Assembly: GCF_900104455.1 (NCBI RefSeq)
Contig: NZ_FNHB01000010.1
Coordinates: forward strand, 62,001 to 126,000
Origin: Dendrosporobacter quercicolus
Lineage (GTDB): Bacteria > Bacillota > Negativicutes > DSM-1736 > Dendrosporobacteraceae
DNA: 64,000 bases
Reading direction: 5' to 3'
Positions 8,858-17,884 of this stretch are shown piece after piece (position 1 is the stretch's first letter; every line of letters starts with the position of its first letter). Made by a program: the position numbers and the translations under genes. The notes beneath the pieces were generated by a model. That model was not told the origin of the DNA. It was given only the letters and a program-made list of their open reading frames with translations, and made no database searches.

Positions 8858-9739
8858 TTATTGTGGGTTTTTCTTTATCATCAGGATCTCTGATGGCAAG
8901 TCGATCCTGACCATGAATTGCTGGAAAAAATTATTCCCCAGCAAACCATCGGCTTCAAATTCAGGCGGAAGGTCTTCAATGAAAGCAGCATAAAACTGCG
9001 CAATCCTATGATCGTTTTGTACTAAATTTAACTCAAGCGCCTTGAAACTGCTGTCCAATCCCGGATGAACCCGGTTGGCGGATACCGTTTCAACAGCTTC
9101 GGAAAACTTCTGCGCCTTAACAATTGAAAAAGAAGCACCGGTATCCAAAACCATGCTGTAGCTGCTGTTGCCATTAACGAGGTCAACGGCTAATCCCTCC
9201 TGCGTCAGCCGAAACGGTAAACGAATCCAACCGGGATCATTCGTTATTGTTGCCAGGGCAGGCGTATCTTCAATGGTTAATAGGTTGTTTTTATAATCAA
9301 TTGTCACTGTATGCTGTTGAAAAAAACCTAAGCCGATTACGGGCAAATCTTGATCATCAGGTTCATCTTCCCGGTTGCCAAGGGATAACCCCCAGGGGTG
9401 AAGCTCCACTCCGGGAATAGCCGTAAATACCATGCCATTCACGTTCAGCCTTTCCAGGATAAATTGATTTTCATAACGTATTTCCCCCGCTAGGTCGAGG
9501 CTTTTTCTTTGCTGTTCGGCTACCTTCAGATCGGGCAGGGCTTCCATTAGCCGCCTGGGTAAATGCAACCCTTCCCTGGACCCTAGATCAAGGACAAACA
9601 ATTGCGGGCTTCCCATCATATTAAGGGATAGCGTGGGGATTCCATAATCATTATTATGTAGTGGAATATGGATCGTTTTTGCTAAAGCAGTTGAACTTGA
9701 CAGTATGATAAGTATCAAGACAATGAAACATTTGTACAT
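8858..9739 (-). CDS. Exported two-lobed retropepsin-like aspartic protease
   Basis: The 293-residue protein starts with a clear signal peptide (MYKCFIVLILIILSSSTALA). The mature part contains two similar aspartyl-protease lobes. The first has FVLDLGSREG with VIGLGFFQQ, the second has MVLDTGASFS with GLLGNNFFQQ. The second lobe carries the canonical D-T-G; the first has D-L-G. This is the layout of a tandem retropepsin-like pair in one chain. The substrate cannot be read from the sequence, and the site is cell-envelope or periplasmic. It stands alone between convergent noc and the metH group. Confidence 0.75.
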   Translation of the reverse strand: MYKCFIVLILIILSSSTALAKTIHIPLHNNDYGIPTLSLNMMGSPQLFVLDLGSREGLHLPRRLMEALPDLKVAEQQRKSLDLAGEIRYENQFILERLNVNGMVFTAIPGVELHPWGLSLGNREDEPDDQDLPVIGLGFFQQHTVTIDYKNNLLTIEDTPALATITNDPGWIRLPFRLTQEGLAVDLVNGNSSYSMVLDTGASFSIVKAQKFSEAVETVSANRVHPGLDSSFKALELNLVQNDHRIAQFYAAFIEDLPPEFEADGLLGNNFFQQFMVRIDLPSEILMIKKNPQ

Positions 9740-9815
9740 AGCTGCGCCTCCCTAAGCCGGTTATTATCTGTTTGTAAAGAGGGGCTGCAAAACTTTCGCT
9801 GTGTCCTCTATGGTT

Positions 9816-9848
9816 AAAATACGGCGCGATAGCATCGTGCCGTATTTT
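9816..9848. terminator. Hairpin terminator after metH
   Basis: AAAATACGGC (9816-9825) pairs with GCCGTATTTT (9839-9848), extended inward by GCGAT/ATCGT. The long stem with A- and T-rich ends lies 3' of metH and upstream of the protease gene. It probably ends metH transcripts. Confidence 0.7.
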
Positions 9849-9880
9849 TGCGTCCTCTTTGCGTTCTTCGCGGTTAAACC
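9845..9880. repeat. Copy 1 of a dispersed CGCAAAG-type intergenic repeat
   Basis: A phased run of TTTTTGCG, TTTGCG and TTCGCGGTTAAAC words matches a second copy at 49690-49733 almost word for word. Both are intergenic and adjoin hairpins. Read on the other strand, the unit is AACCGCGAAG followed by ACGCAAAG. Confidence 0.7.
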
Positions 9881-9890
9881 GTTCTGTTTT

Positions 9891-12260
9891 TTAGCGTTCC
9901 ATCAGTTCCTTGGCGATATTAACGGCAGTAACGCCATCCCGGGCATAGGCATCAGCGCCGGCCTGGCTGGCATATTCCGCCGTCAGTACGGCTCCGCCGA
10001 CGATTGTCCGGACATTGCTGCCCGCAGCTTTCAGCGCCCGGATTGCAATATCAATTTGCGGCATGGTTGTTGTCATTAAGGCACATAAGCCGACAATGTC
10101 GGCGTTATGATGAATGGCGGCGTCAACAATCGCCGTATCCGCCACATCTTTGCCCAGATCGACGACGGTAAACCCATTGTTTTCCATCAATGCCGCTACA
10201 ATATTTTTCCCTAGATCATGAATATCTCCCTTAACCGTCGCCATTACAACAGTACCCCGGCTTTTCATTGAATGGGCCGGCAGCAGTTCCTTGATGGTAA
10301 TAAAAGCCGAGCGCATCGTTTCGGCTGAGAGCAGCACCTGGGGCAGAAAGCAGCGTCCGGCGCCGAAGGCTTTGCCAACTTCGTTCATTGCCGCGGTAAG
10401 GGCTTGCTCAGTGATGTCGGTGGGGGTGAAGCCTTGTTCCAGTGCTTTGCTGACCAGAGGGATAACTCCTTCTTTTTCACCATTGATTACCGCTTGACGG
10501 GTGAGGGCGATGATATCATCAGAATTGACCGGCGCCGCCGCCTGGGCGGCTGGTGCGGCCGAAGCATAAGTCAGGCTGTACTGACGGCCGTTGGGATCAT
10601 GGCCGAGCAGTGCGCCGCCGGCTGCCAATATATCTTGCATGCTTTTATCATAAGGGTTGAGAATGGGAGCGTCGAGTCCGGCGGCCAGGCTCATGGCGCA
10701 AAAGGTACTGTTCATCAACTGGCGATTAGGCAGGCCAAAGGAAATATTGCTCAAACCCATGGTCGAAGGATAGCCAAAATGTTCCCGGTACAGGCGGAGT
10801 GTGGCCAGTGTTTGCTGCGCCGCCTGTTCATCGGCTGCTACGGTCATAACTAAGGCATCAAGCAGAAAATCATTTTCGGTTAAGCCGGCGGCCAGGGCGG
10901 CGTCGACAATTGTCCGGATAACTGCCACCCTTGCCGGCGCTGTGGCCGGTACACCGTCGGCGGATAGGGGCAGGCATAAGATCGCGGCGCCATATTTTTT
11001 GGCCAGCGGCAGGAAGAGTTCCAGGCGTTCCGGTTCGGCGCTGACCGAATTAATTAAAGCCCTGCCGGGATACGCTTTCAGACCGGCTTCCAGTGCGGCG
11101 GCATCGCTGGTGTCAATGGACAGAGGCGCGTCAACCAGCATGGATAATTCTTCGACAGCCTGCTGCATTGCCGCCGCCTGATCGATTCCGGGAACTCCCA
11201 TGTTGACATCCAGCACTTTCGCGCCTGCTCTGACCTGCTCCAGCGCTTCTTTTTTGACCGATAGAAACTGGCCGGCCTTGATATCGGCCGCCAATTGTTT
11301 TCGTCCGGTGGGGTTGATGCGTTCGCCAATGATTACGGTGGGCAGAGACGAGGCGATATAAACGGTTTTGCTGCGGCTGGTTAAGGCCAGACCAGGCTTT
11401 GGTTGTTGGCGGGGAGGGGGAGCGGCTGTCCGGGCTGCGGTGGAAATTGCCTTGATATGTTGCGGAGTTGTGCCGCAGCAACCGCCAATATACGTTGCAC
11501 CGGCCTGAATCAGCTTGGGAACCCATTGACCAAATTCAGCCGGGCTCATCGGGAAAATTGTTTCTCCGTTAATCAGCTCCGGCATACCGGCGTTTGGTTG
11601 AACACTTATGGGGCAGCGGCAGGATGCAGCCAGCGTTTCTATAATGGGCAGCAACTGCGCCGGCCCGAGTGAGCAATTAGCGCCAATGATATCAGCGCCC
11701 ATTGCCGCAAGTACCAGGGCGGCTGTTTCCGGGTCAGTGCCGGTCACTGTGCGGCCGTCGGCCCCGAAGGATAGCTGGCAGATGACAGGCTTTGCCGTTG
11801 CAGCTTTGGCGGCAAGCAGAGCTGCCCGTATTTCCTGAATATCAATAATCGTTTCGATGAGGATATAATCAATACCGGCCTGATCCAAGGCGTGAATTTG
11901 TTCGTAAAACACAGTATAGGCTTCATCAAAGCTTAAGTCACCCAGCGGAGCGATAAACTTTCCGGTGGGCCCCACAGAGCCGGCAATTTTGGTCGTTGTC
12001 CCGGCGGCGGCCCTGGCGGCGGCGACAGCCGCTTTATTTAGTAGCGGGACTTTATCCGCTAAGCCGTAATGTCCCAATTTAATCCGGTTGGCGCCAAAGG
12101 TATTGGTTTCAATGACTGTTGCGCCATGTTTAATGAACTGTTGATGAATGCCGGTGATTACGCCGGCGTTATCGACATTCCATAATTCCGGACATTGCCC
12201 GGGCTGGAGACCTGCTTGCTGGAGCATTGTACCCATGGCCCCGTCAAAAATATGAATCAT
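9891..12260 (-). CDS. metH: Cobalamin-dependent methionine synthase, catalytic part (no activation domain)
   Basis: The 789-residue protein transfers methyl from methyltetrahydrofolate via cobalamin to homocysteine. In order it has a homocysteine methyltransferase domain (about 1-290, with zinc ligands in GANCS and GGCCGTT), a pterin-binding domain (about 305-560, with VIIGERINPTGRK), and a B12 cap and binding domain (about 580-789, with DIHDLGKNIV carrying the cobalt-ligating His). The SAM-dependent reactivation domain of full MetH is absent and is encoded by the gene just upstream, 3 bases away. Confidence 0.94.
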   Translation of the reverse strand: MIHIFDGAMGTMLQQAGLQPGQCPELWNVDNAGVITGIHQQFIKHGATVIETNTFGANRIKLGHYGLADKVPLLNKAAVAAARAAAGTTTKIAGSVGPTGKFIAPLGDLSFDEAYTVFYEQIHALDQAGIDYILIETIIDIQEIRAALLAAKAATAKPVICQLSFGADGRTVTGTDPETAALVLAAMGADIIGANCSLGPAQLLPIIETLAASCRCPISVQPNAGMPELINGETIFPMSPAEFGQWVPKLIQAGATYIGGCCGTTPQHIKAISTAARTAAPPPRQQPKPGLALTSRSKTVYIASSLPTVIIGERINPTGRKQLAADIKAGQFLSVKKEALEQVRAGAKVLDVNMGVPGIDQAAAMQQAVEELSMLVDAPLSIDTSDAAALEAGLKAYPGRALINSVSAEPERLELFLPLAKKYGAAILCLPLSADGVPATAPARVAVIRTIVDAALAAGLTENDFLLDALVMTVAADEQAAQQTLATLRLYREHFGYPSTMGLSNISFGLPNRQLMNSTFCAMSLAAGLDAPILNPYDKSMQDILAAGGALLGHDPNGRQYSLTYASAAPAAQAAAPVNSDDIIALTRQAVINGEKEGVIPLVSKALEQGFTPTDITEQALTAAMNEVGKAFGAGRCFLPQVLLSAETMRSAFITIKELLPAHSMKSRGTVVMATVKGDIHDLGKNIVAALMENNGFTVVDLGKDVADTAIVDAAIHHNADIVGLCALMTTTMPQIDIAIRALKAAGSNVRTIVGGAVLTAEYASQAGADAYARDGVTAVNIAKELMER

Positions 12261-12263
12261 TAT

Positions 12264-12929
12264 TTATTCTTCCTTTCTTGCTAAACAGTGTTGTTGGCTG
12301 CAACTGCTGCACTGATTTTGCCGGCGGACTGCTTGACGGTGGGGTATAAAGCCAATGACGGCGGTAACTGATTTGCGCGGCACCAGCATGCAGCTTTCTG
12401 TGACCCTTATTCCGGCTTGCCGGCCTTGCGCTAAGTCCAGTACAGCGGGTTGAGCGACGATATCCCAATCGCCGTAGCCGGGGCTGAATCTGGCTCCCGT
12501 TGTATAGCCTAATTTATTTGCGTGCTGCCGGATGGTTTTTGACAGTTGATCTGCTGCCATTTCAACTGCTGTGGTGCCTGCTGCATCCAAAAGAACGGCG
12601 TAGGTGTAGTTGCCTTGGGAAAAATGTTCAGTGACCGCTTGTTCTAGCTTTTCGCCAATGGTAACTGCCAGTACTGCTATTTTATCAGCTTCCTTTAAAT
12701 AAGTGGTAATTTTTTTCCCATTAGGGTAAAAATTTTTTTCGGCAATGATGCTATTGGTGCATTTGTCATAATCATATAGCTGCCAGATGCCTTTGGCCTG
12801 GGCCAGTATTTGAGCCTCCAGGCAGGCATCTTCCAAGAGGCTGCCTGGAAAATCCGATTTATTTAAACCTGCGTAGCGGCGTGTTTCATTCATGTCGATG
12901 GCGGTTAATGTGGCGTTATAGATTGGCAT
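12264..12929 (-). CDS. Stand-alone methionine synthase reactivation protein
   Basis: The protein matches the vitamin B12-dependent methionine synthase activation domain, including RFSPGYGDWDI, the family's SAM-binding R-x-S-P-G-Y block. It would reductively remethylate inactive cob(II)alamin on the adjacent MetH. The Cys-rich tail (CSSCSQQHC) is not part of the classic domain and could bind a metal or cluster; that is inference. Start at 12929 (MPIYNATL) is set by an AGGAGGT at 12939-12945; an upstream ATG at 12959 lacks one. It is the first gene of a two-gene operon with metH. Confidence 0.88.
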   Translation of the reverse strand: MPIYNATLTAIDMNETRRYAGLNKSDFPGSLLEDACLEAQILAQAKGIWQLYDYDKCTNSIIAEKNFYPNGKKITTYLKEADKIAVLAVTIGEKLEQAVTEHFSQGNYTYAVLLDAAGTTAVEMAADQLSKTIRQHANKLGYTTGARFSPGYGDWDIVAQPAVLDLAQGRQAGIRVTESCMLVPRKSVTAVIGFIPHRQAVRRQNQCSSCSQQHCLARKEE

Positions 12930-13276
12930 GCTGATAATACCTCCTGCGGATTTAAGCAATAATGAGCAAAAGTCCGGTTATTTTATGTTATAGCCGGAGG
13001 CAGGCAAGTGTGAATGTATTGGATATAAACCACCGGTAAATTTACTGGTCAATGTCAAACTTCGACAGTTATCAGTAGAGTTTTCTTAGAAAGCTATCAT
13101 ATTTGGCAATGTTAGTCAAGCGATATTTCTGTATTATATTATGTTAACTATAGGGCGTCTGTTCATGTGAATAAAGATTTACGCTATATACCGGAACCGA
13201 TTGCATTGTTTGGCAGGAAATTCCGGTAAGGTGTGGAATGAATTATTTTAGCTAGTTTTTAAATGAGGTGAAGAGT
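12930..13276. other. Divergent intergenic region metH group / soj
   Basis: About 350 bases without a convincing gene. It must hold the promoters of the leftward methionine synthase pair and rightward soj-parB. I see no SAM or cobalamin riboswitch consensus on either strand and no sigma-A promoter with consensus spacing. Confidence 0.5.
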
Positions 13277-14038
13277 TTGGTAAAGGTTATTGCAATTGCC
13301 AATCAGAAGGGTGGTGTAGGCAAGACTACAACTTCTGTTAATTTAAGTGCTTGTTTGGCGGAATTAGGGAAAAAGGTTTTGTTAATTGATATAGACCCGC
13401 AAGGTAATGCTACCAGTGGTTTTGGCTTTAATAAATCCGAACTAAAACGCTGCACTTACGATGCCCTGGTCAATGATGTCCCCATTCCTTCAATGGAAAT
13501 TCAAACCCAAATTGACAATCTTAAATTATTGCCGGCAACCATTCAATTGGCTGGCGCAGAGATTGAACTTGTTGCTATCATGTCCCGTGAGACTAAGTTA
13601 AAGCGGGCTTTGGACCGGATTAAATATGACTATGATTATGTTATTATTGATTGTCCGCCGTCACTCGGCCTTTTGACAATTAATTCGCTTACGGCAGCCA
13701 ATTCCGTATTAGTGCCAATACAGTGCGAATTTTATGCTTTAGAAGGTCTTTCACAATTGATGAAAACAGTTTCCTTGGTACAGAAAAATCTTAATCCTAT
13801 TCTGACTTTAGAAGGGGTAGTGCTAACGATGTTTGATGCCCGAACCAATTTGTCAATTCAAGTTGTTGATGAAGTTAAAAATCATTTTAGACAGAAGGTT
13901 TACCAGACAATTATACCCCGTAATGTCCGCTTGAGTGAAGCGCCCAGCCATGGTCAGCCTGTAATTAAATATGATCCTAAATCTAAAGGAGCTGAAGTCT
14001 ATTTTGATTTAGCCAGAGAGGTGATTGGCGATGAATAA
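13277..14038 (+). CDS. soj: Chromosome partitioning ATPase Soj/ParA
   Basis: A ParA-type ATPase that works with ParB-parS in origin segregation and, in spore formers, in control of initiation and sporulation. The deviant Walker A KGGVGKTTTSVNLS is near residues 9-22, with VLLIDIDPQGN and DYVIIDCPPSLG further on. The TTG at 13277 (MVKVIAIANQKGG) has AGGTG at 13266-13270; the GTG at 13268 would add three residues. It overlaps parB by 8 bases. Confidence 0.95.
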   Translation: MVKVIAIANQKGGVGKTTTSVNLSACLAELGKKVLLIDIDPQGNATSGFGFNKSELKRCTYDALVNDVPIPSMEIQTQIDNLKLLPATIQLAGAEIELVAIMSRETKLKRALDRIKYDYDYVIIDCPPSLGLLTINSLTAANSVLVPIQCEFYALEGLSQLMKTVSLVQKNLNPILTLEGVVLTMFDARTNLSIQVVDEVKNHFRQKVYQTIIPRNVRLSEAPSHGQPVIKYDPKSKGAEVYFDLAREVIGDE

Positions 14039-14924
14039 GCAGGTACGCGGCTTGGGAAGAGGGCTTGATGCGCTTATTCCCACAACTGAAGTAAGAGAAC
14101 ATGAACAGGTTGATGTTGTGGCAGTAAAAGATATTATTCCCAATAAGTTTCAGCCCCGCCGGATTTTTGATGAAGAGGCCTTGCTGGAATTGAGTCGATC
14201 GATTCAGCAATATGGCCTGTTGCAGCCAATTGTAGTTCGTAAACTTTTAAACGGCTACGAATTGGTTGCCGGTGAACGGCGCTGGCGGGCGTCAAAACAG
14301 GCCGGGCTTACGATTATTCCAGCGGTGATCAGAGAGTATACTGATGCTGAGATGACCGAGATTGCTTTAATTGAGAATTTGCAGCGTGAGAATTTAAATG
14401 CAATTGAAGAAGCGGTTGCTTATCGCCGGCTTATGGATGATTTTGGTTTGACCCAGGAAGAAGTTTCCCGAAAAATTGGCCGCAGTCGTTCCCATATTGC
14501 TAATTTTGTCCGATTGTTAAATCTCCCGTCAATTGTCCAGGATTTTGTTTCACGTGGAACATTATCTATGGGACAAGCCCGGCCAATATTAGCACTGGAT
14601 AATACAGAACTGCAAGTTGAGGCTGCTGAGATTATTATTGCCGAAGATATGTCAGCTCGTGACGCTGAAGCATTGGTAAAACGTTTAGCGGCTGCACCGC
14701 GTAAGGCCGAGGAATCGACTCCAGCGCGGGAAATTTTCGTTGTTGAAGCAGAAGACCGGCTTAAACTGGTGCTGGGTACCCAAGTGAAAATCAAGCCGGG
14801 TAAACTAAAAAGTAAAATTGAAATCGAATTTTATTCTGCTGAGGATTTGGATAGAATAATAGAAGTGCTTACTGAACCACAAGTGCAAGCCGCTGCCCAG
14901 AAACGCAATAATTTAGTTGTATAA
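14031..14924 (+). CDS. parB: Chromosome partitioning protein ParB (Spo0J)
   Basis: A 297-residue ParB CTPase that loads at parS and spreads as a clamp. It has the N-terminal GLGRGLDALIP, CTP motifs GERRWRAS and ENLQREN, a helix-turn-helix (LTQEEVSRKIGRSRSHIANFV) and a C-terminal dimerization domain. The ATG at 14031 follows GAGAGGTG. A perfect parS lies within the gene and another 12 bases after it. Confidence 0.96.
   Translation: MNKQVRGLGRGLDALIPTTEVREHEQVDVVAVKDIIPNKFQPRRIFDEEALLELSRSIQQYGLLQPIVVRKLLNGYELVAGERRWRASKQAGLTIIPAVIREYTDAEMTEIALIENLQRENLNAIEEAVAYRRLMDDFGLTQEEVSRKIGRSRSHIANFVRLLNLPSIVQDFVSRGTLSMGQARPILALDNTELQVEAAEIIIAEDMSARDAEALVKRLAAAPRKAEESTPAREIFVVEAEDRLKLVLGTQVKIKPGKLKSKIEIEFYSAEDLDRIIEVLTEPQVQAAAQKRNNLVV
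14546..14561. promoter_or_regulatory. parS site inside parB
   Basis: TGTTTCACGTGGAACA is an exact match to the bacterial parS consensus. It lies within the parB coding sequence. Confidence 0.95.
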
Positions 14925-14936
14925 CCGCGGTCCTAA

Positions 14937-14952
14937 TGTTTCACGTGGAACA
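14937..14952. promoter_or_regulatory. parS site downstream of parB
   Basis: A second identical TGTTTCACGTGGAACA, 12 bases after the parB stop and upstream of aspA. Two perfect sites 391 bases apart make this the likely nucleation core for ParB loading. Confidence 0.95.
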
Positions 14953-14986
14953 TGCATTTTGATTTATGGGAGGGAAGGTGATACCG

Positions 14987-16378
14987 ATGCGCATAGAAAA
15001 GGATTTGCTGGGGGAGTATCCGGTACCTGAGCAGGCATATTATGGAATTCATACAGCGCGAGCTTTAGAAAACTTCCCTCTTAGTCCGTTTAAAACTCAT
15101 TTTCGTTTAATCAGCGCATTGGCGGTTATTAAAAAGGCGGCTGCTGAAGTAAATGGTGAATTGGGTGAAGTTTCACCTTCCATTAGCAAAGCAATTGTAA
15201 CTGCTGCAGATGAGGTAATTGCAGGGCAATGGCGGGACCAGTTTGGTACAGACGCTTTCCAGGGAGGCGCCGGCACTTCTACAAATATGAATGTTAATGA
15301 AGTGTTAGCCAATCGGGCAATTGCGTTATTAGGTGGTAAGCCGGGGGATTATCACCTTGTGCATCCGTTAAATCACGTAAATTTACACCAATCGACAAAT
15401 GATACTTATCCAACCGCTTTGCGCATGGCGGCAATCTGGTTGTTGCAAGACCTTAGCAATCACTGCGCCCTGCTGCAACAGACCTTGCAAGATAAGGAAG
15501 CGGAATTTGCCGACGTGTTGAAAGTAGGCCGTACGCAACTTCAGGATGCAGTTCCTGTCACCCTTGGGCAGGAATTTAGCGCTTATGCCCAGGCGATCGC
15601 CAGGGACAGATGGCGCTTATACAAGGTAGAGGAACGGCTGAGGCAGGTTAATTTAGGTGGAACTGCCATTGGCACCGGCATAAACGCTCCGGCAAAATAT
15701 ATATTTATGGTTAACGAACGGGTGAAACGCCATGCCAATATTGGCTTAGCCAGGGCTGAAAACATGATTGACGCAACGCAAAATGCCGATGTGTATGTCG
15801 AGGTATCAGGCTTGTTGAAAGCTCTGGCAGTTAATTTAGCTAAAATAGCGCATGATTTAAGACTCTTGTCATCCGGACCTTTCGCCGGTTTTAATGAATT
15901 GAATCTGCCTGAACGGCAGGCCGGTTCTTCTATTATGCCGGGTAAGGTCAATCCGATTATTCCTGAGGCAATAAATCAGATTTGTTTTCATGTAATGGCT
16001 TCTGACGGCGCTATTACCATGGCAGCTCAATCCGGCCAGTTGGAATTAAATGCTTTTTTACCGTTGATTGCGCATCATTTGCTGACAAGTATTGAAATTC
16101 TTACCAACGGCGTTAAAGTTTTTAATGAAAAATGTATTGCTGGGATCAGCGCAAATATTGCCGTTTGTCAGAATGCTCTGGACAACAGTTTGGCGACAGT
16201 TACAGCCTTAGTTCCCTATATTGGTTATGATCAGGCTACAAAAGTGGCGCGAACGGCTGTGCAAAGCGGTCAGTCCGTTGTTCAAACGGTCCGGAACCTG
16301 CAGCTTCTTTCAGATGAAAAGTTAGCGGCAATCGTTAATCCGCAGGCATTAACTAAGCCCGGATTTTTTAAAAGATGA
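14987..16378 (+). CDS. aspA: Aspartate ammonia-lyase
   Basis: It catalyses reversible aspartate to fumarate plus ammonia. The signature GSSIMPGKVNP is near residue 312, and GTSTNMNVNEV and HLVHPLNHVNLHQSTNDTYP give the active-site regions. Length (463 residues) fits the fumarase/aspartase superfamily. The ATG at 14987 follows AAGGTGA; the in-frame ATG at 14966 has no binding site. Next to hydF, aspartase is a recurring partner of [FeFe]-hydrogenase maturation genes in anaerobes. A fumarase is less likely given that context. Confidence 0.88.
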   Translation: MRIEKDLLGEYPVPEQAYYGIHTARALENFPLSPFKTHFRLISALAVIKKAAAEVNGELGEVSPSISKAIVTAADEVIAGQWRDQFGTDAFQGGAGTSTNMNVNEVLANRAIALLGGKPGDYHLVHPLNHVNLHQSTNDTYPTALRMAAIWLLQDLSNHCALLQQTLQDKEAEFADVLKVGRTQLQDAVPVTLGQEFSAYAQAIARDRWRLYKVEERLRQVNLGGTAIGTGINAPAKYIFMVNERVKRHANIGLARAENMIDATQNADVYVEVSGLLKALAVNLAKIAHDLRLLSSGPFAGFNELNLPERQAGSSIMPGKVNPIIPEAINQICFHVMASDGAITMAAQSGQLELNAFLPLIAHHLLTSIEILTNGVKVFNEKCIAGISANIAVCQNALDNSLATVTALVPYIGYDQATKVARTAVQSGQSVVQTVRNLQLLSDEKLAAIVNPQALTKPGFFKR

Positions 16379-16476
16379 TATGTCCCTCAGCGCAAGGTTT
16401 TAGGACCCAGTTCCGGTTGCGGATCTGGGCCGGAGACCTGATGCAAGGAGGGATATTTTAGTGGCTAGGAGGGACT

Positions 16477-17706
16477 TTGGTGCAAGATACGCCTAAGGGA
16501 AATCGTCTGCATATAGCTATTTTTGGCCGGCGTAATGCCGGCAAGTCCAGTTTGATTAATCGCCTGACCAATCAGGAAATTGCCTTGGTTTCCAATATAC
16601 CCGGTACAACCACTGATCCTGTGTATAAAACGATGGAGATTTTACCAATTGGTCCGGTCGTCATCATTGATACCGCTGGAATTGACGACGCAGGTCAGTT
16701 GGGAGCTCTGCGTATAGAACGGACCATGCAAGTGTTAAATAAGGCCGATTTGGCAGTCGTAGTGATTGATGCCGGCAGCGGTATAAGTGAGTTTGACTGG
16801 GAAATGATAGAACTGATAAGAAAAAAAGCCATTCCGGCAATTGTAGTAATGAATAAAATGGATGTAGCATCCATCGATGAGCAGATTTTGGCTGGACTGA
16901 GCGTTGAGGTCAAGCTGCCGGTACTGGCGATTAGTGCAAAAACCGGCAGCGGTATGGAGGAATTAAAGCGGCAAATCATTAAGCAGGCGCCGGAGAACTG
17001 GGATAATATCCCGGTGATCGGCGATTTGTTAAATCCCGGCGATACGGTGGTCCTGGTCGTGCCAATTGATTTGGCTGCTCCCAAAGGGCGTTTGATATTG
17101 CCGCAAGTTCAGACAATAAGAGACATACTGGATCATGATTCCTATTGTATCGTAGTCAAAGAAAGGGAGCTAAGAGAAGCGCTGTCTAATATGCGTAGTT
17201 TGCCCAAAATGGTGGTAACCGACTCGCAGGAGTTTTTAAAGGTGGCTGCTGATACCCCGGACGAGGTTCTGCTGACTTCTTTTTCCATTCTATTTGCCCG
17301 CCACAAAGGCGATTTGGCGACGTTGGTGGCAGGAGCTAAAGCAATTGACCGCCTTCAGCCCGGCGACAGGGTACTCATTGCCGAAGGCTGTACGCATCAC
17401 CGTCAGGCTGATGACATCGGCAAGGTGAAAATTCCGCGGTGGCTGCGTCAAATGGTTGGCGGCGAGCTTAATTTTGAGTGGGTATCAGGAGGATCGTTCC
17501 CCACCGCGCTGACAGATTATCAATTGATTGTTCACTGCGGCGCCTGTATGCTGAATCGCCGCGAGATGCTATACCGTTTATCTGAAGCCCGGGAAAAGCG
17601 AGTGCCAATTGTAAACTACGGTATTTTAATTGCTCATGTTCATGGCATTTTACAGCGGGCCCTAAAACCGTTCCCGCTTGCTCAAATGATCTTTGAGGAA
17701 GGGTGA
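16477..17706 (+). CDS. hydF: [FeFe]-hydrogenase H-cluster maturation GTPase HydF
   Basis: HydF is the scaffold on which the 2Fe subcluster made by HydE and HydG is assembled and passed to apo-hydrogenase. The GTPase domain has GRRNAGKSS (residues 17-25), DTAGIDD and NKMD. The C-terminal iron-sulfur domain has a CTH motif (Cys about 305) and HCGAC (about 352-356), matching CxH-x(46-53)-HCxxC. Start is TTG at 16477 or GTG at 16480 behind AGGAGGG. No hydE, hydG or hydrogenase gene lies in the window. Confidence 0.94.
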   Translation: MVQDTPKGNRLHIAIFGRRNAGKSSLINRLTNQEIALVSNIPGTTTDPVYKTMEILPIGPVVIIDTAGIDDAGQLGALRIERTMQVLNKADLAVVVIDAGSGISEFDWEMIELIRKKAIPAIVVMNKMDVASIDEQILAGLSVEVKLPVLAISAKTGSGMEELKRQIIKQAPENWDNIPVIGDLLNPGDTVVLVVPIDLAAPKGRLILPQVQTIRDILDHDSYCIVVKERELREALSNMRSLPKMVVTDSQEFLKVAADTPDEVLLTSFSILFARHKGDLATLVAGAKAIDRLQPGDRVLIAEGCTHHRQADDIGKVKIPRWLRQMVGGELNFEWVSGGSFPTALTDYQLIVHCGACMLNRREMLYRLSEAREKRVPIVNYGILIAHVHGILQRALKPFPLAQMIFEEG

Positions 17707-17884
17707 ATAGAGGGTTGTTTGTTATTATCTACATAACTATTTTGCCGCTAAGGATATTGATGTTTACATAATATAATTGAATTCTGCACAATGAGTGCCG
17801 GTATGCCTGTACAAGCATGGTTTGCGTATTGGCGGGACTGGGCTGCAGCATTACAGGCGGCCTAAACTGGAGAGAGGGATGTAA

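Noticed and set aside
10404-11672. Plus-strand ORFs of 76-149 codons across metH
   Set aside because: They lie antisense to a clear MetH frame and have no recognisable protein features or ribosome-binding sites.
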